Notes: a model not told the origin generated them from the letters alone. A stretch of DNA of 64,000 nt from Balamuthia mandrillaris (GCA_031835245.1 JAVKOQ010000020.1:2501-66500); one strand, 5' to 3'. Positions 48,087 to 59,903 are shown, counted from the stretch's first letter. Program-made: numbers and translations.

Positions 48087-48847
48087 AACTCAACACTCTA
48101 TCTTACAGACCTCTTTTCTTTTTGTCTTTTTTATTTTAACTTTTAGGCCTGCAACCAAGTAAACCCTTTTTTTAAACCGCTCGCAGCTTTTTTTTTTTGT
48201 TATAATTATTTCCTTTTCGTTGTAGTTTTCCATTTTCCTGTGCCAGGTCGACACGATTTCTGGACCTTCTTTTCACTCGAATTTCACATCACCATAGCAA
48301 CGTGTTGGTAATTAGCCCTGAAATTTCCGGTTTTATGCCTTTTATGGATATTTACACCAAAAAGCAAAAACAGCGGAATTCGGGTGGAAAAGTAAAAATT
48401 TTGCTGTCAGCAGACAGAAGAGAGAAGAGAGGGCAACCAAGACGGTGACAAGGCGCACCACAATTAAATAGAAAAAAAAGGGAGGGCAGGGCAGGGAGAG
48501 GCGCTCTTGTGTTCTTTGTCACACCAGCGAGAAGCAAAAAAAAAAAAACCAAGCTGTTGCGGCATAATAGGATTTTTGTGTGTGGGTTGTGCCTTAAAAC
48601 GACCTCAACGTTGCTGTTGCCGTAGATTTTCATATTTGGGTACTTGCTTCCTAGGCTTTCCTTTGCCAACAAGACTATTTTTTTGAAAGATTTTTTCTTC
48701 TTTTTTGTTGTTTTCTCGGCCTTTTGGCACAGCACTCCTCGCCCCCTCTATATCTCAGAGGAACCAGAAGGAGGTAACTAACACCTTCTTGCCCCCCCCA
48801 AAAAAAAGATAAGAGGTCCCGCCCTTTGCATCCCTAGCCTTCCCACT
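48087..48847. other. Intergenic region between RAD23 and the F-box/WD40 gene
   Basis: About 760 bp between two same-strand genes. It is AT-rich at first, then G/C-mixed with several poly-A or poly-C runs. An open minus-strand frame at 48352-48735 has no recognisable features. Nothing else seen. Confidence 0.45.
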
Positions 48848-51585
48848 ATGTTCGCCTGGTTTCCGCTCTTCCCAGGAGAGGAAGAAAACGATGCCACCAC
48901 CACCACTTCGCAACAGCAGCAGCAACGAAGCACCTCTTCTTCTCCTCGTAGCCATCTTCACCCTCACAACCACCGTAATGCCTCAACTCAGCTTTCCGCT
49001 TCGCCTTCTTCTCGCCGTGGCAGCCCTCCCTCTTCTTCCTCCTCCACAAGACGTCTTCGTTCTGTTGCTTCTGCCCCATCGGAGAAAGAAGCCGAAAGAG
49101 GACTCTTTGGTAACTTGCTGGCCAAATTGGGATCCACGCTATCGGTCAGTGGCGGAAACAACAACAGCTCCTACTATGATCGGACAGTCCGAAATGGGGG
49201 AGGAGTAGCAGGAGGAAGAAAGCACAACGGAGCTCGCGGAACAGCTACGTTCGTTGTAGGCGGTTGTTCTCCTACCGAGTGGACCTCTCCTCTCGTTGAA
49301 GCCTCCGCTATTGCCAGGGATCAACGTGCTCGTCATCCTTCGCAATATTCTTCCTCCTCCTCTTCTTCTACCATGAACAAACAACAAAGAAACAGAGGCA
49401 AGTCGTACTATTACTACGATGAAGCCTCTTCCGGTGGTTCTGGTTCGGACTCTGGTGGAGACAGTTGGGCGGAACACATCTCTGCCGTTGCTGATGATGA
49501 CTATGCCGATGACGGTCCTTCCATGATGATCGACGTTGTTAATGCTTCTTCTTCTCGCTTTGACGAAGGAGAATTGGTTGAGGCCGATGAAGCAGAGGAA
49601 GTGATGGTGGGACTTGCTGTGAAGGCATCAAAGTCGACAGGAATGGGACCACTTTTTGAGGAGAGGCTGGAAGTGATGGCGAGCGCTGAAGTTCAGAATG
49701 GATGGAGGAGATGCCGTTCTTCCTCTGGCGGCGATCATCCTTCGCATTACTATCATCAGGAAATAGTGGTTCTTGATAAGGGTAAGAAGCAGAAGCAGAA
49801 GAAAAAGGTTTCGGCTGGTGTGATCTTGTTGGACTTATTGCCGAACGAACTCTGCCTGTTGATTCTGTCGCACTTGGAACCGAAGGAGCTCTGTCTTCAA
49901 ATTGCCCCGCTGTCGAAACGGTGGAACCTCCTCGCCAGAGATAACTGCCTTTGGTTAGTATCGTTTTCTCGTGTTGTTTATGTTGTCATTTGTCCCTTTT
50001 TTATTTCACTCTCTTTGCCCATTTTCTTCGGCTGACTGTACAAACGGATGCACATTCATAGGAGGGACCGTTTTTACAAAGAATGGCAAGGAAAGAGACG
50101 CATACAACCCTCTCTCCAAAACTCAAGCTTCAACGCCCCCTCCGTTCGCAATAGCTGGTACAAAAAGTTTCAGCAACAGAAACTGCTTCACGATAATTGG
50201 ATGAACCCAACTTTTACCCCTCACGTCATTCAGTTGAAGGGGCACACAAAGGGAGTTCGTGCTTTGCACTTTCAGAACGACATTCTTTATTCTGGAGCGA
50301 AGGACTCTAAAATAAAGATCTGGGACATGAACTCGGGACAATGCTTGCACACCCTTCCTGGCGCTAAGGACTGTGTTCAGTCGTTGCGCATGGATGGACA
50401 TACTTTGGTAAAAGCCTTCTCCTTTGCTTTCTTTATCCCTCCCTTCTTACCATTTTTTAAACATATAATAGGTGAATGGTGGAGGATCAGCTGATCCAAT
50501 GGTAAGGGAATGGGATGTCAACACTCAAACCTGTGTCAGAGTGTACAAAGGACACGATGAATGGATTTGTTGCATTCGCTTCGATGGCAACATCATTGTG
50601 CGTTTCTTTTTCATCGTTCAAGTGTTATATTATTAAAACAAATGACTAAGTATTCGAATTCTCTCCCTCATCATAACAGATGAGTTCATCGGATGACCAA
50701 AGTGTTAGATTGTGGGACAGAAGGACCGGGCAGTGCATTCACTCTTTGAACGATCACTATGGTATTCTTTTAATCCACCTTTTTCTGTCCTTTCTTTGTT
50801 TGGTCCTTGTCCTATTCTTTTCTTTTTTTTCGCTCACTTTCTCTTCGTGAAAACAAAGATACGGTATGGTGTTTGCAGTACGATGAGGATAAAGTGTTAA
50901 CGGGAACAGCAGCCGGAGATAGGGTCGTTCGCATTTGGGACAGGCGCACTTTGAGGTGCAGAAGCCAGCTGCAGGGACATCGTGGTGGTGTTTACAGCTT
51001 GCAGTACGATGGTGACATGTTGTGGACCGGTTCTACTGGTCAAATCAAGAACTGGGATCTAACCAACAACCAATGCTTGGTATGGCTCTCTGCTTATTTG
51101 CTTCTCTCCTCTCTTCTCTCTCTCTCTCTCTCTTCCTGTTTCTTTTATTTGCTCTTGCCTAAACTTCGACGCAATCAACAACAGAAAACCTTTGACAAAG
51201 AACATTCTTACTTTGTGATGGGGTGCGTAACTCTTTAACTATTTCTCTTCTCTCCTCTCTTACTTTTTTCCAAATCAAACAAACAAATAGTCTACAATTT
51301 GACGGAGTGAAAATGGTGAGCGGAGGATATGATACCTACGTACCAGGCGTGCGCATTTGGGATGTGCAAAATTCCAAAGTGTTAAAGACGTTATCTGGCC
51401 ACAGCAAAGCCATCCGCTGTCTTCATTTCGACTCTGAGAAATTGGTACCTTTGATGATAGCTTCCCCCTTTTTTTTCTTTTTGATTTTCTCCTGCATAAC
51501 CTGAACGTTATGTAAAAAGGCAAGCGGCTCTTTGGACAAGACGATTCTTGTTTGGAACTTCAAAACAGGACCTTTGGCTCTCTGA
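48848..51585 (+). CDS. F-box/WD40 (FBXW/Cdc4-like) SCF adaptor, multi-exon
   Basis: ATG at 48848 begins a ~320-residue low-complexity region rich in Ser, Arg, Gly and acids. An F-box follows (LLDLLPNELCLLILSHLEPK, about 49825-49885), then CLQIAPLSKRWNLLARDNCLW. A linker leads to seven WD40 blades. Blade 1 starts at VIQLKGHTKGVRALHF (about 50225) and ends IKIWDM. Later blades end VREWDV, VRLWDR, VRIWDR, IKNWDL, VRIWDV and finally ILVWNF (about 51550). Seven blades make a complete propeller. Such proteins bind Skp1 through the F-box and bring phosphorylated substrates to the cullin-1 ubiquitin ligase. Stop TGA is at 51583-51585. About eight exons, with introns falling between or inside blades. 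The exact target cannot be told from sequence. Confidence 0.9.
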
Positions 51586-51775
51586 AGTCTTATTATTATT
51601 ATTATTTAAAAACCCTTTCTCTCATTTATTTACCCAACAAACAGACTTCATTTATCGCCACCCCTTGCTTGCTCTTCTTCTTACAAACTATCCGAAGAGA
51701 AGTTTGTTGAAAAAAATAAATAAATATTTATTTAAAAAATAAATTAAAAAATAAATTTTAAAAAAACAAAATACT

Positions 51776-51782
51776 AAAAAAA
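51776..51782 (-). terminator. Pol III-type T7 terminator of the tRNA-like gene
   Basis: Seven A on the plus strand read TTTTTTT on the minus strand, 5 nt beyond the discriminator base of the tRNA-like gene. This is the normal position for RNA polymerase III termination. Confidence 0.65.
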
Positions 51783-51787
51783 GAATG

Positions 51788-51936
51788 TGGAGATTGTCGG
51801 ACTCGAACCGACGACCTTGAGCTTCAGGCTCTCACGCTCTTCCTAGCAAAGGAAAGGAGGGGTAGCGGCTCTCTCCGAGGAGAGAGTAACGATTGAACCC
51901 CCCGAAACCTATGTTATGCCACTGAGCTAAATCCCC
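51788..51936 (-). tRNA. tRNA-like gene interrupted by ~76-nt insertion in the D loop
   Basis: On the minus strand GGGGATT (51936-51930) pairs with AATCTCC (51795-51789), one G-U pair included. An A box TAGCTCAGTGG (51929-51919) and a B box GGTTCGAGTCC (about 51809-51799) are canonical. If 51841-51918 is removed, everything fits a class I tRNA. The D stem is GCTC/GAGC, the variable loop AGGTC and the T arm GTCGG/TTCGAGT/CCGAC. The anticodon stem is TGAGA/GCTCA with one A-G mismatch. Loop GCCTGAA would give anticodon CUG (Gln), but position 33 is C instead of the usual U, so identity is unsure. The insertion contains an 8-bp hairpin (CTCTCTCC/GGAGAGAG). Its ends can pair partly, which suggests an intron. 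A T7 tract follows. Eukaryotic tRNA introns normally sit at 37/38, so a D-loop intron or a decayed gene are both possible. Confidence 0.6.
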
Positions 51937-52116
51937 TTGGTACAAACGGAGCGAAGTTGCCAGCTCCGACCGATATTTCCTTGGCAACCTCACCGACGAA
52001 ATTATTATATGAAGAGCAGAGAAACTTTTTGGCTCATCTTTCACTCAGCGATAATAACTCGCCAAAATCTATTGAAGATCTGCAAGTGCCAAAGCGAATG
52101 ACCTGCTCTGCGCTGC

Positions 52117-53313
52117 TCAACAAAAAGAGATGATGGGATAGTGCTTGTGCACCGAAAAGTCATATCGAAGGCTCTTTTTGCTGTTAGCGGCAGCTCCTTT
52201 TCCTTTGTTCGAGGGGGCAACGCTCTTTGCGAGTTGCTCCGCACTGGCGAGGTTTTCTTGGATCACTTTTTCGACGCTCCGCAACACCGAATAGGTTTTC
52301 TGTGAGAAGCTTTCTTCTTCCTTCTTTTTTGAATATGAAAAAAAAAGGTGAGAACAAGCTCAAATGTTAAATAGATAAGAACAAGTTACCTGAGATGACG
52401 AAGCGAAAGGATGAGTCCGAATGGCTTCTTCGATGCTCGCTTTGGCTTCCCGCAGGTTTTCTGTTGCGGTACCATAAATCTCTTCTACCTGCATCTATGA
52501 ATTAGTCTACTCATCGCATCTCTGAAAGTAAAAACATAGAAAGAAAGCGAGAGAGAGAGAGAGAGAGAGAGAGAAGAACAAAAGCTTGAGCAAGACGAGC
52601 AGGGAAACGAACCTTAAAAGTGGAGTAATTGGTAGTAGAGCGGAAGTGAGTGGGATGCAATGGCTGCGGCTGTGGCAAGCGATGAAAGACAGAGAAGCGA
52701 TTGAAGAAGCGGCTTTCCATGCTGCCGTATGGGGTTGGGTCGTACGATGGATCTTGGCCCAATTCCATGTTCGCTCCAATTATCATCTGATGACACAAAG
52801 CAAAGGGAGAGAGAGAGAGAGAGAAGAGAAGAGAGGTTAAGAAATGAGACATTCAAGCAGGAAAAAGAAAATAAAAGGAAAAGAACGATGAGAATGAAAC
52901 AGTAAAGAAAGGAACAAAGGAATAAACACGAGAAGATTAAAGGAATAGAAATACTGACCCTAAACAAACCGGAACAAAGTTTGCGTTGAGCATAGATAAA
53001 ATATTGATAATGTTCCATGGGCGGAATTTTAATATCGGGCGTAGAGGAGTCCGTTACCGTCGTGGATGTCGTTTGTTGGGATGCACCACGCTTGCTTCCT
53101 CGTCCACCGCCTCCTTTCCTCTTTCCTCTTCCTCCACCAACGCTGCCGCTGCCTGTCGTTGCTCCTCCTGTCTTGTTTCTCAAGTGCACTTTTTGTTGTG
53201 TATTACAAAAGATCGAGAAATACAAACGGCAACATAAATAATGACAATTCCAAGAGAGACAAATACAGGATAGTGAACGAGGGAGCAAGAGGGCGAGGGC
53301 CAGAGAGAGAGAG

Positions 53314-53352
<39 letters not shown>

Positions 53353-54091
53353 AAGAAGAGGAAGAGAGAGAGAGAGAGAGAGACAGAGAAAGAGAGACGC
53401 GTACAAGGTAGCGGAGCACCAGTAACTTGTCTCGTTCTCTCCCTCATGTCTAATTGGTTCTTCAGCTGCACTGAAAACAAGTAATCCAAATACCAGAATA
53501 ACATGCAATACTCCAACGGATTGTAAATTTCCAACTCAAAACCGAGCAACAAGTAATGAATCATGACGAGTATCGTTTGGTCCATCGTCCAACTGAAAAA
53601 CCAATAGATGAAGGTATCGGGTTGAAGTGGGGTGGGTGCTTTCTTCTTTTCCTGCTTTCTTTGGGCGATGAGTTGGTCGAGAGATTCTGCTTCGTGAAGA
53701 AGAACGGCCCAATCGTCTAAGCAACGAACAAACTTGCGTCTTTGTCGAGAGCGGTTGAAGCATAATAGTTTGAATTGTAGAACTAATACCTATTGTTTAT
53801 AGTGCAATTTGTTCGTTCAGTATTGTCAAGAAGAAAAGATAAAAAAAATGGAAGATGATAAGAACGTGTAGAAAGACACCTTGCAAACTTTATCAAAGAA
53901 GGAAGAAGTAAGAGGATTGTCAATCACATCAGGAGGCAATGGAAATTCTTTCAAGCAATCACGAAGAACATCTTGAATGGCTCTCACTCCTAATATTTTC
54001 CTTGAATGGAAACAAAATATCTATTAGATAATAAAAGACAATTAGTACGAATAATTTCTATTAGAACAAGTGACAGGGAAGAGAAAAAGCG

Positions 54092-54130
<39 letters not shown>

Positions 54131-55125
54131 AGAGGCAGGGAGAAAGAAACCTTCAACCGAGAGCGGGTAATGATATCAGGGGCATCATAGGTGAATAGCA
54201 ACAAAAACTCTTGAATAGCCGATATAAGGTTCCTTCTTCCTGGTTCACTCACGGTAGCTATCTTCTCTCCCTCTCTGCCAGCTGCTCTCGCCTCCTCCAA
54301 ATCCACTTCTGCCACCATTCCACCACCTCCACTTTCTCCTCCTTTCTTCTTTGGCTTCTTGGTCTTTTTTTTACTATCCGCATTCGTGTTACTTTCGTTA
54401 GTAGCAGCAATAATGTCCTGTCTCACAACTTTCAATCCAACAACCGTCAAACAGTCGCACAGTCGCAACATTGCTCTTAGGATCTTGTCAAAGGCATCTA
54501 TTGCTGCTTCGGGAGAAAGTAGCTCAATCGTTCGCGGAGGAACTGGACTCGGCATTCTTCGGCACAATCGTGGATCAAACACGTTCTCCAACAATGAAGG
54601 CGATGAAGAGGAAAGAGCTGAAGAACCGATAGAGAGAGTACGTTGGATGATTGGCAGTTGAGCTAAAGCGTATTTGAGGGCCTTTCTTGCAGCTTCCAAC
54701 GATTTAGTCTCCACTCGTTCCAAGTTAAAAAGTGCCACATAAAATGCTCTCCGAAAACGAAAACGAGCCAAAAGCGCTTCTTCCTCTCCTTCTGTTCCTT
54801 TTCCTTTGTTGTTGCTGTTCTTTTTGTTGTCGGAAGAAGAACGAGCAATGTTAAACAACTCTTCTTCCGCTTCTTTGATGTCTTTCAGAACCTGACTCTC
54901 CTCCACTTCCATACACAAGTTAAAGCCAAATGTGTTCGTCACAAAGTCTTCCTCCTCATAGATGTCTCCCATCATGACCAACGTCCGAACTACATCGCAA
55001 CTCTTCATGAGAGCTGTGCAGTAAATGCGGAGCCATTTGTTGGGAATAGAATGGGGCTCGTGCATGTAGAGGCACGTTAACACAGTTTGAGCTAACGAAA
55101 ACCCAGAGTACCAAGTTGCCTTTTT

Positions 55126-55164
<39 letters not shown>

Positions 55165-55577
55165 GTTAAATAGATGTTAAATGTTGCCGTGACAAAAAGA
55201 TGGAAGAAAAAGAAAGAGAAAGAGAAAGAGAAAGAGAAAGAGAAAGAGAAAGAGAAAGAGAAAGAGAAAGAGAAAGAGAAAGAGAAAGAGAAAGAGAAAG
55301 TAACCTCGCAGCCAAGAAGACGATCAACCACGAAAAGGACTTGAGGAATGGAGAGCTCCGTTTGAGGGAGAAGTCCCAGCTTGCGTGCTTCGTGCAGATT
55401 GTAGACTCCCTCCACGTTCACGCCCGAGTCCATTTTGGGGTCCATTATCTATTTATTGGGTGGTTCGTTGATCGTTTTGAGTTTAGGAAAATAATAACAA
55501 ATTTAAAAAATAAACAGAAAAGAAAAGAAAAGAAAAGAAAAGAAAAGAAAAGAAAAGAAAAGAAAAGAAAAGAAAAG

Positions 55578-55608
<31 letters not shown>

Positions 55609-55709
55609 GAAAAAAGAAAAGAAAAAAGAAAAGAAAAAAGAAAAGAAAAGAAAATAGAAAAGAAAAGAAAAGAAAAGAAAAGAAAAGAAAAGAAAATAGA
55701 AAAGAAAAG

Positions 55710-55742
<33 letters not shown>

Positions 55743-56125
55743 GAAAAGAAAAGAAAATAGAAAAGAAAAGAAAAGAAAAGAAAAGAAAAGAAAAGAAAAG
55801 AAAATAGAAAAAATAGTTTTTTAAAAAAAAGGAAAAAAGTACTTCAATGGCGGACATGGCTTCCATCAGCCCAAAGCCAGACACGGAGAGCAGTTGCCCC
55901 GCTTCCATGTCTATTTATTTATTGCATCGAGGAAGTTGAGTGAGTGTTAAAAACAAAAAGGAGTGAGAGGAGAGAGGAGAAGTTAGCAGTGACGAGAGAA
56001 GTGAGTGAGTGAGAGAGAGAGAGAGAGAGAGAGCAAAAACCGTTGGCTGCGTTGAGCAGGTCTTCATCGATGCTCTTCCACTCGCTGTGTTTGCTCGGTT
56101 TATCGCTCTCAAAAGTGGAACTCAT
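52117..56125 (-). CDS. NAA35: NAA35/Mak10, auxiliary subunit of NatC N-terminal acetyltransferase
   Basis: ATG at 56123-56125 (MSSTFESDKPSKHSEWKSID). NatC acetylates protein N-termini such as Met-Leu and Met-Phe; this subunit scaffolds the complex and binds ribosomes. The Mak10 signature is clear: FGLMEAMSAIE followed across an intron by IMDPKMDSG (about 55425-55445). LLPQTELSIPQVLFVVDRLLG then continues (about 55310-55370). Further blocks are TVLTCLYMHEP, FGFNLCME, and the DQTILVMIHYLLLGFELEIYN segment with EYCMLFWYLDYLF (about 53470-53580). The last exon ends YDFSVHKHYPIISFC, with stop TGA at 52117-52119. The gene has many introns; several hold CT- or CTTTT-rich repeats on the sense strand. 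A basic, Lys/Gly-rich stretch near 54300 is a likely disordered insertion. It lies head to head with the BolA gene. Confidence 0.92.
55205..55298. repeat. (GAAAGA)n microsatellite in an NAA35 intron
   Basis: About 15 copies of the AAAGAG hexamer, immediately downstream (in + coordinates) of a (GA)n run at 55130-55159. Reads CTCTTT on the NAA35 sense strand. Confidence 0.9.
55516..55810. repeat. (AAAAG)n pentanucleotide array in an NAA35 intron
   Basis: Nearly 300 bp of GAAAA units with occasional AAAAAG and ATAG variants. It lies in the intron before the MDPKMDSG exon and reads CTTTT on the sense strand. Confidence 0.92.
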
Positions 56126-56477
56126 TTTTCGCACAAATAAATAATAATTTTAGAAAAAAAAACAAATAGAGAGGGAAAAAACAAAAAGAAGGGAACCCCC
56201 GCCACCACCACCAACAATCAAAACAAAATGAAAGAGAGTGTGTGTGGTCTTATTCCTCCTTCCTTTCTTTTTGTTTCTTTCTGAACAAAAATAATTATAT
56301 TTAATGTAGCACCTTTATCGCACATTTTGTGCAGCCAGAGACAACAAAAGCTGCAGAGTTATTCAGTAGAACACAAAATGACGTTAAAATGTGCACTAAA
56401 AATGAAATCCTGGTCATTTCAAGACCAAATCGAGACCAATTGGAGCACAACAAACCACGACCGAAAACGAAAAAGAG
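56126..56477. promoter_or_regulatory. Divergent promoter region of NAA35 and BolA genes
   Basis: This 352-bp spacer between two opposite start codons is A-rich on the NAA35 side. No specific element could be named and no gene was seen. Confidence 0.45.
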
Positions 56478-57110
56478 ATGAGAAGAGCAGCAGCTCCCTT
56501 TGGAGGCATTTGGCAGGGCTCCTCCTTCAAGAAGGCTCCTTCTCGCAGCGCTGTCGGTGGAGGGGCAAGAAGAACTCTCTTCGCAAGATCTTCTTTCTCG
56601 TTGCATGACCACATCCGTCTGGCCTCCCCTTCTCGCTTGCTCTTCTGCCTCACCTCTCCTCACACACCGTCCTCTTCTTCTCTCCCTCCATTCCCTTCAT
56701 TGTCTTCTTTTTCCTCCTCCTCCTCCTTCAGCCTCCCCGCTTCTTCTTCCTCTCTTCTTTCGCTCCCTCGTCGCTTCACCACTCTTTCCTCCTCTTCCTC
56801 AGGAGGCCCCATAGAACGTGCCATCCTCACCAAGGTGACCCACCACCTGCAGCCCCAATTCCTGGAGGTGCTCAACGAGAGCAACAACCACAACGTACCC
56901 AAGCACTCAGAGACCCACTTCAAGGTGGTTGTCGTCAGCCCTCTCTTCCACGACAAGAGCATGGTGGAGAGGCATCGAATGGTGAATGCGGTGCTGCGGG
57001 AGGAGCTGAGGGAGAAGGGCGTGCATGCGCTGTCGATAAAGGCCTACTCCACAGAGGAGAAGAAGGAGGAGTGGCGGAGCCCTCCTTGCCTTGGCGGCAG
57101 CAAACGATGA
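56478..57110 (+). CDS. BolA-family protein with N-terminal extension, probably mitochondrial
   Basis: Single frame of 210 codons, ATG 56478, stop 57108-57110. The C-terminal ~95 residues are a BolA domain: ILTKVTHHLQPQFLEVLNES, then HFKVVVVSPLFHDKSMVERH and RMVNAVLREELREKGVHALS. BolA proteins work with monothiol glutaredoxins in iron-sulfur cluster delivery. HVPKHSETHFKV-type spacing and the R-H-R region match the eukaryotic BolA1/BolA3 type. The first ~110 residues are Arg/Ser/Leu-rich and almost free of acids (MRRAAAPFGGIWQGSSFKKA), as expected of a mitochondrial targeting region, although unusually long. The final residues differ from the usual LSLKTKTPEEW ending. No intron is needed. Confidence 0.82.
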   Translation: MRRAAAPFGGIWQGSSFKKAPSRSAVGGGARRTLFARSSFSLHDHIRLASPSRLLFCLTSPHTPSSSSLPPFPSLSSFSSSSSFSLPASSSSLLSLPRRFTTLSSSSSGGPIERAILTKVTHHLQPQFLEVLNESNNHNVPKHSETHFKVVVVSPLFHDKSMVERHRMVNAVLREELREKGVHALSIKAYSTEEKKEEWRSPPCLGGSKR

Positions 57111-57311
57111 TGATGCATTGATCAGCTTGCAAGCACCCAAGCACAGCCCACAAGGGAAGAGTGCTCCTTGGTCAAATGTGTCGACATAAATTCCTTTGAT
57201 TTCCGGTTGGCTGTTTGAATATTAATGGGATATCATATTTCGTGTCGTCATGATAATATTTTTAATTTTGGTCTTTCTGGTTTCTCCAGAAATAACGAGA
57301 GGAGCTGCCCC

Positions 57312-57960
57312 ATGGAGAGCGGGACGAGAGAGAGAGGACCACCACCGCCGCGCCCACAGCCGCCGGCCCATGGGGGAGCGATGATGATGCACCACCGCAA
57401 CCAATCCGCCGAGGTCCTCTCCTTCGTGCCGTCCTCTTCCTCCTCTCCTCAGGCGCCACCACCCCTCCTGGCCGCCGCTTCGGATGACCAATTGCTGGCG
57501 GGCCGCAAGAAGAGTCGAACCTACGCCCCTCATATTCTCTCTCGCCCTTCTCCTCCTTCCAACAACAACAACGCGCAACCGCCACAAAACTCTTCTCCAT
57601 ATTCTTCTTCTTCTCCAACCTCTTTTTCTCCCTCCTCCTCTTCCTCTTCTGCTTCTTCTCCCATCCCAGGCGGTCGATCTGCTTCTCTTCTCTCCTCCTC
57701 TCCTCCCTCTTTCACTTCTTCCTCTTTCACCTCTTCCCCTGCTTCGCCCTTCAAACATGACACAAAAACAAAAAGTTTTACGCAACAGCAGAAGAAGAGG
57801 AAGAAGAAGGCCAAGGCAAAAGGCATAGAGGCGGTCAGTTCGCTTCTCTCCAATATTTCGTTCTCTCAGATCGGCTCCTCTTCCTTCTCCTCCTCCTCCA
57901 AAGAGGAACTTCGCATTGGCGCCCCTGTTAACTATCGCAACCAGAGTGTCACTGGTTTGT

Positions 57961-57991
<31 letters not shown>

Positions 57992-59903
57992 CTCTCTATC
58001 TTTTTAGTCTTCTCTCTTCTTCTCTCTTCTTCTCTCCTACCATTGCTGCTTCTTCATTTTCATCTTCTGCTGTGCTTCTCTTTCCTTCTCTTTCTTCTCT
58101 TTCTTCTCGCTATCTTACTCTCTTGCTCCCTTGCTCTCTTTCTCTATCTCTTTAGTCTTCTCTTCTCTCTCTCTCTCTCTCCTACTATTGCTGCTTCTTC
58201 ATTTTCACTTCTACTGTACTTCTCTTTTCTTCTCTTTCTTCTCTTTCTTCTCTTCTTCTGCCTATTTCCTTCTCTTTTGTTACTAATGCTCTCTTTTTTG
58301 AAACTTTAAATACAAAGGAATGTTTGGAGTATCCATAGACCGTATACTAAGAGACTGTAACAAAGAGGAATGGCCATTACCTCCCTTCATCGAACAAATG
58401 TGTCTGCACATCGAGACCTTTCTCTTAGGCGTAGAGGGCATCTTTCGTCTCTCTCCAACGATGCAGGAGCTCAAAGCCTTTCGTGACACTGTCAACGATG
58501 GAAGGACGTTTATACTTAGAGAGGATGAAAACGCGGCGGTTGTTGCAGAACTGTTGAAATTGTTTCTGCGGGAGCTGCCTGATCCTATATTGACCTACAA
58601 GCTTTATTATCGGTTTATCTTTGCTGCTAAATCGACTAGTGAAGGTTTGTTGTTGTTTCTCTCTCTCTGCTTCTCTGCTTCTCTGCTTCTCTGCTTCTCT
58701 GCTTCTCTGCTTCTCTGCTTCTCTGCTTCTCTGCTGCTCTGCTTCTCTCCGTCATCTAAACAAAAAACTGACTTTATAAATACGGAACAGAGGAAGTGTT
58801 TATATCTCAATTGAAACAAATAGTAGAAGAGCTGCCACACAGTCATCAATGCATCTTGAAGCGGTTGTTTCGGTGTTTGGCACGAGTTGCTGAGTTCTCT
58901 CACGTTAACAAGATGGACGTGTCCAACCTCGCCAAAGTCATAGGCCCCAATCTTCTCCGTCCTCCGCCTGATGGTTTATTTTTCTCTTTTCTCTTTTTCT
59001 CAGCTGTGTTCTGTCTTTATCCTCTCTGCTTCTTCTCTTTCTAACTTTTTATTTCGCAGATGCAACTGCCACGAAAGACGCCTCAAGAATGATGGGATTA
59101 TCTTCCAACATGAGTCGCATCGCTGAGATGTTCATTCGCTTTGAAAATCATATTTTCGGAGGTGTGGACTATACGTCTCGGTACCGCTTTTACGCTAAAG
59201 TAGTCAGCACTCCGACTGCCTCTGCTGATTCTGACATTGAGGTGCCTAAGCTCTTCTTCTTTCCTCTTCTCTTCTTTTCTGCCTCGTTCTTCTTTCTTAT
59301 TGCTTTCTTGCTTCCTTTCGTTCTTTAACTGTTCAACACCAAAAGTTTTTAAAATTGAGCGAAGGGGATCTGTTGTTAGTCATCGAACGAGTCGAACGTC
59401 CGCTTCCTTCTTCTTCAACAGATCAACAACCGCAACGAACTAAAACGGAAGCATGTTATCGCGGCCATTGCAAGGGCATGCACGGATTGTTTCCTGTTCG
59501 CCACTGCACCGTCTTACGAAGCAAGGACCTTTCCTCCTCTGCTGCAACTTCTCCTCGTTCTGGATGGTCGTTTGTCAAGAAACGGAGCACTTTCTCTGCG
59601 CCCAACCACAAAGAGAAGAAGAGCGGTGAGGCCAACAACAACAACAACGATCAGGACAAAAGAGAAGAAGACGAGGAACCGAAAGGAGGAGCTGAAGAAA
59701 CAAAAGGCGCCGAGGGAGAGGATGACAGAGAAAAGGGTTGGAGAGCGAAACCCTCCGTCATGCGGATCGGCAAACGAAGGACCAACATTGTTGGCAGCAG
59801 TCGAAAAGTTATTCTATCGCAACAACAGCATCAACAACAACAACAAACTAATGAAGAAGAAGAAACACAACAACAACAACAACGCGAAGAAGAAGAACAG
59901 TGA
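57312..59903 (+). CDS. RhoGAP protein with C-terminal SH3-like domain, multi-exon
   Basis: The ATG at 57312 (MESGTRERGP) is preferred, but the frame is open upstream to another ATG at 57225. A ~210-residue Ser/Pro-rich tail comes first. The RhoGAP domain starts FGVSIDRILRD (about 58323) and has PPFIEQMCLHIETFLLGVEG and then IFRLSP. The arginine there is the catalytic finger that speeds GTP hydrolysis on Rho/Rac. LFLRELPDPILTYKLY, NKMDVSNLAKVIGPNLLRPP and the end near FENHIF complete the domain. Downstream, YAKVVSTP, then LKLSEGDLLLVIERVE, then YRGHCKGMHGLFPVRHCTVL follow SH3 order, but with a long n-Src loop and Cys in place of the first Trp. The C-terminus is charged and Gln-rich, with stop 59901-59903. 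About five exons. Confidence 0.87.
57960..58310. repeat. CT/TTCTC-rich intron of the RhoGAP gene
   Basis: Pyrimidine-rich intron with (TC)n at its start and TTCTTCTC-type units through most of its length. It ends at an acceptor just before the MFGVSIDRIL exon. Confidence 0.75.
58660..58748. repeat. (TTCTCTGC)n octanucleotide tandem repeat in a RhoGAP intron
   Basis: About ten copies of an 8-nt unit, TTCTCTGC, in the intron following the SE codons of the GAP domain. It is pyrimidine-rich on the sense strand. Confidence 0.85.

Noticed and set aside
48352-48735. Minus-strand 127-codon frame
   Set aside because: It is low in recognisable features and lies in an AT-rich intergenic region with homopolymer runs. 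No splice or family evidence.
55200-55908. Lys/Glu/Arg frame and Phe/Ser/Leu frame
   Set aside because: They are translations of the GAAAGA and AAAAG arrays in an NAA35 intron.
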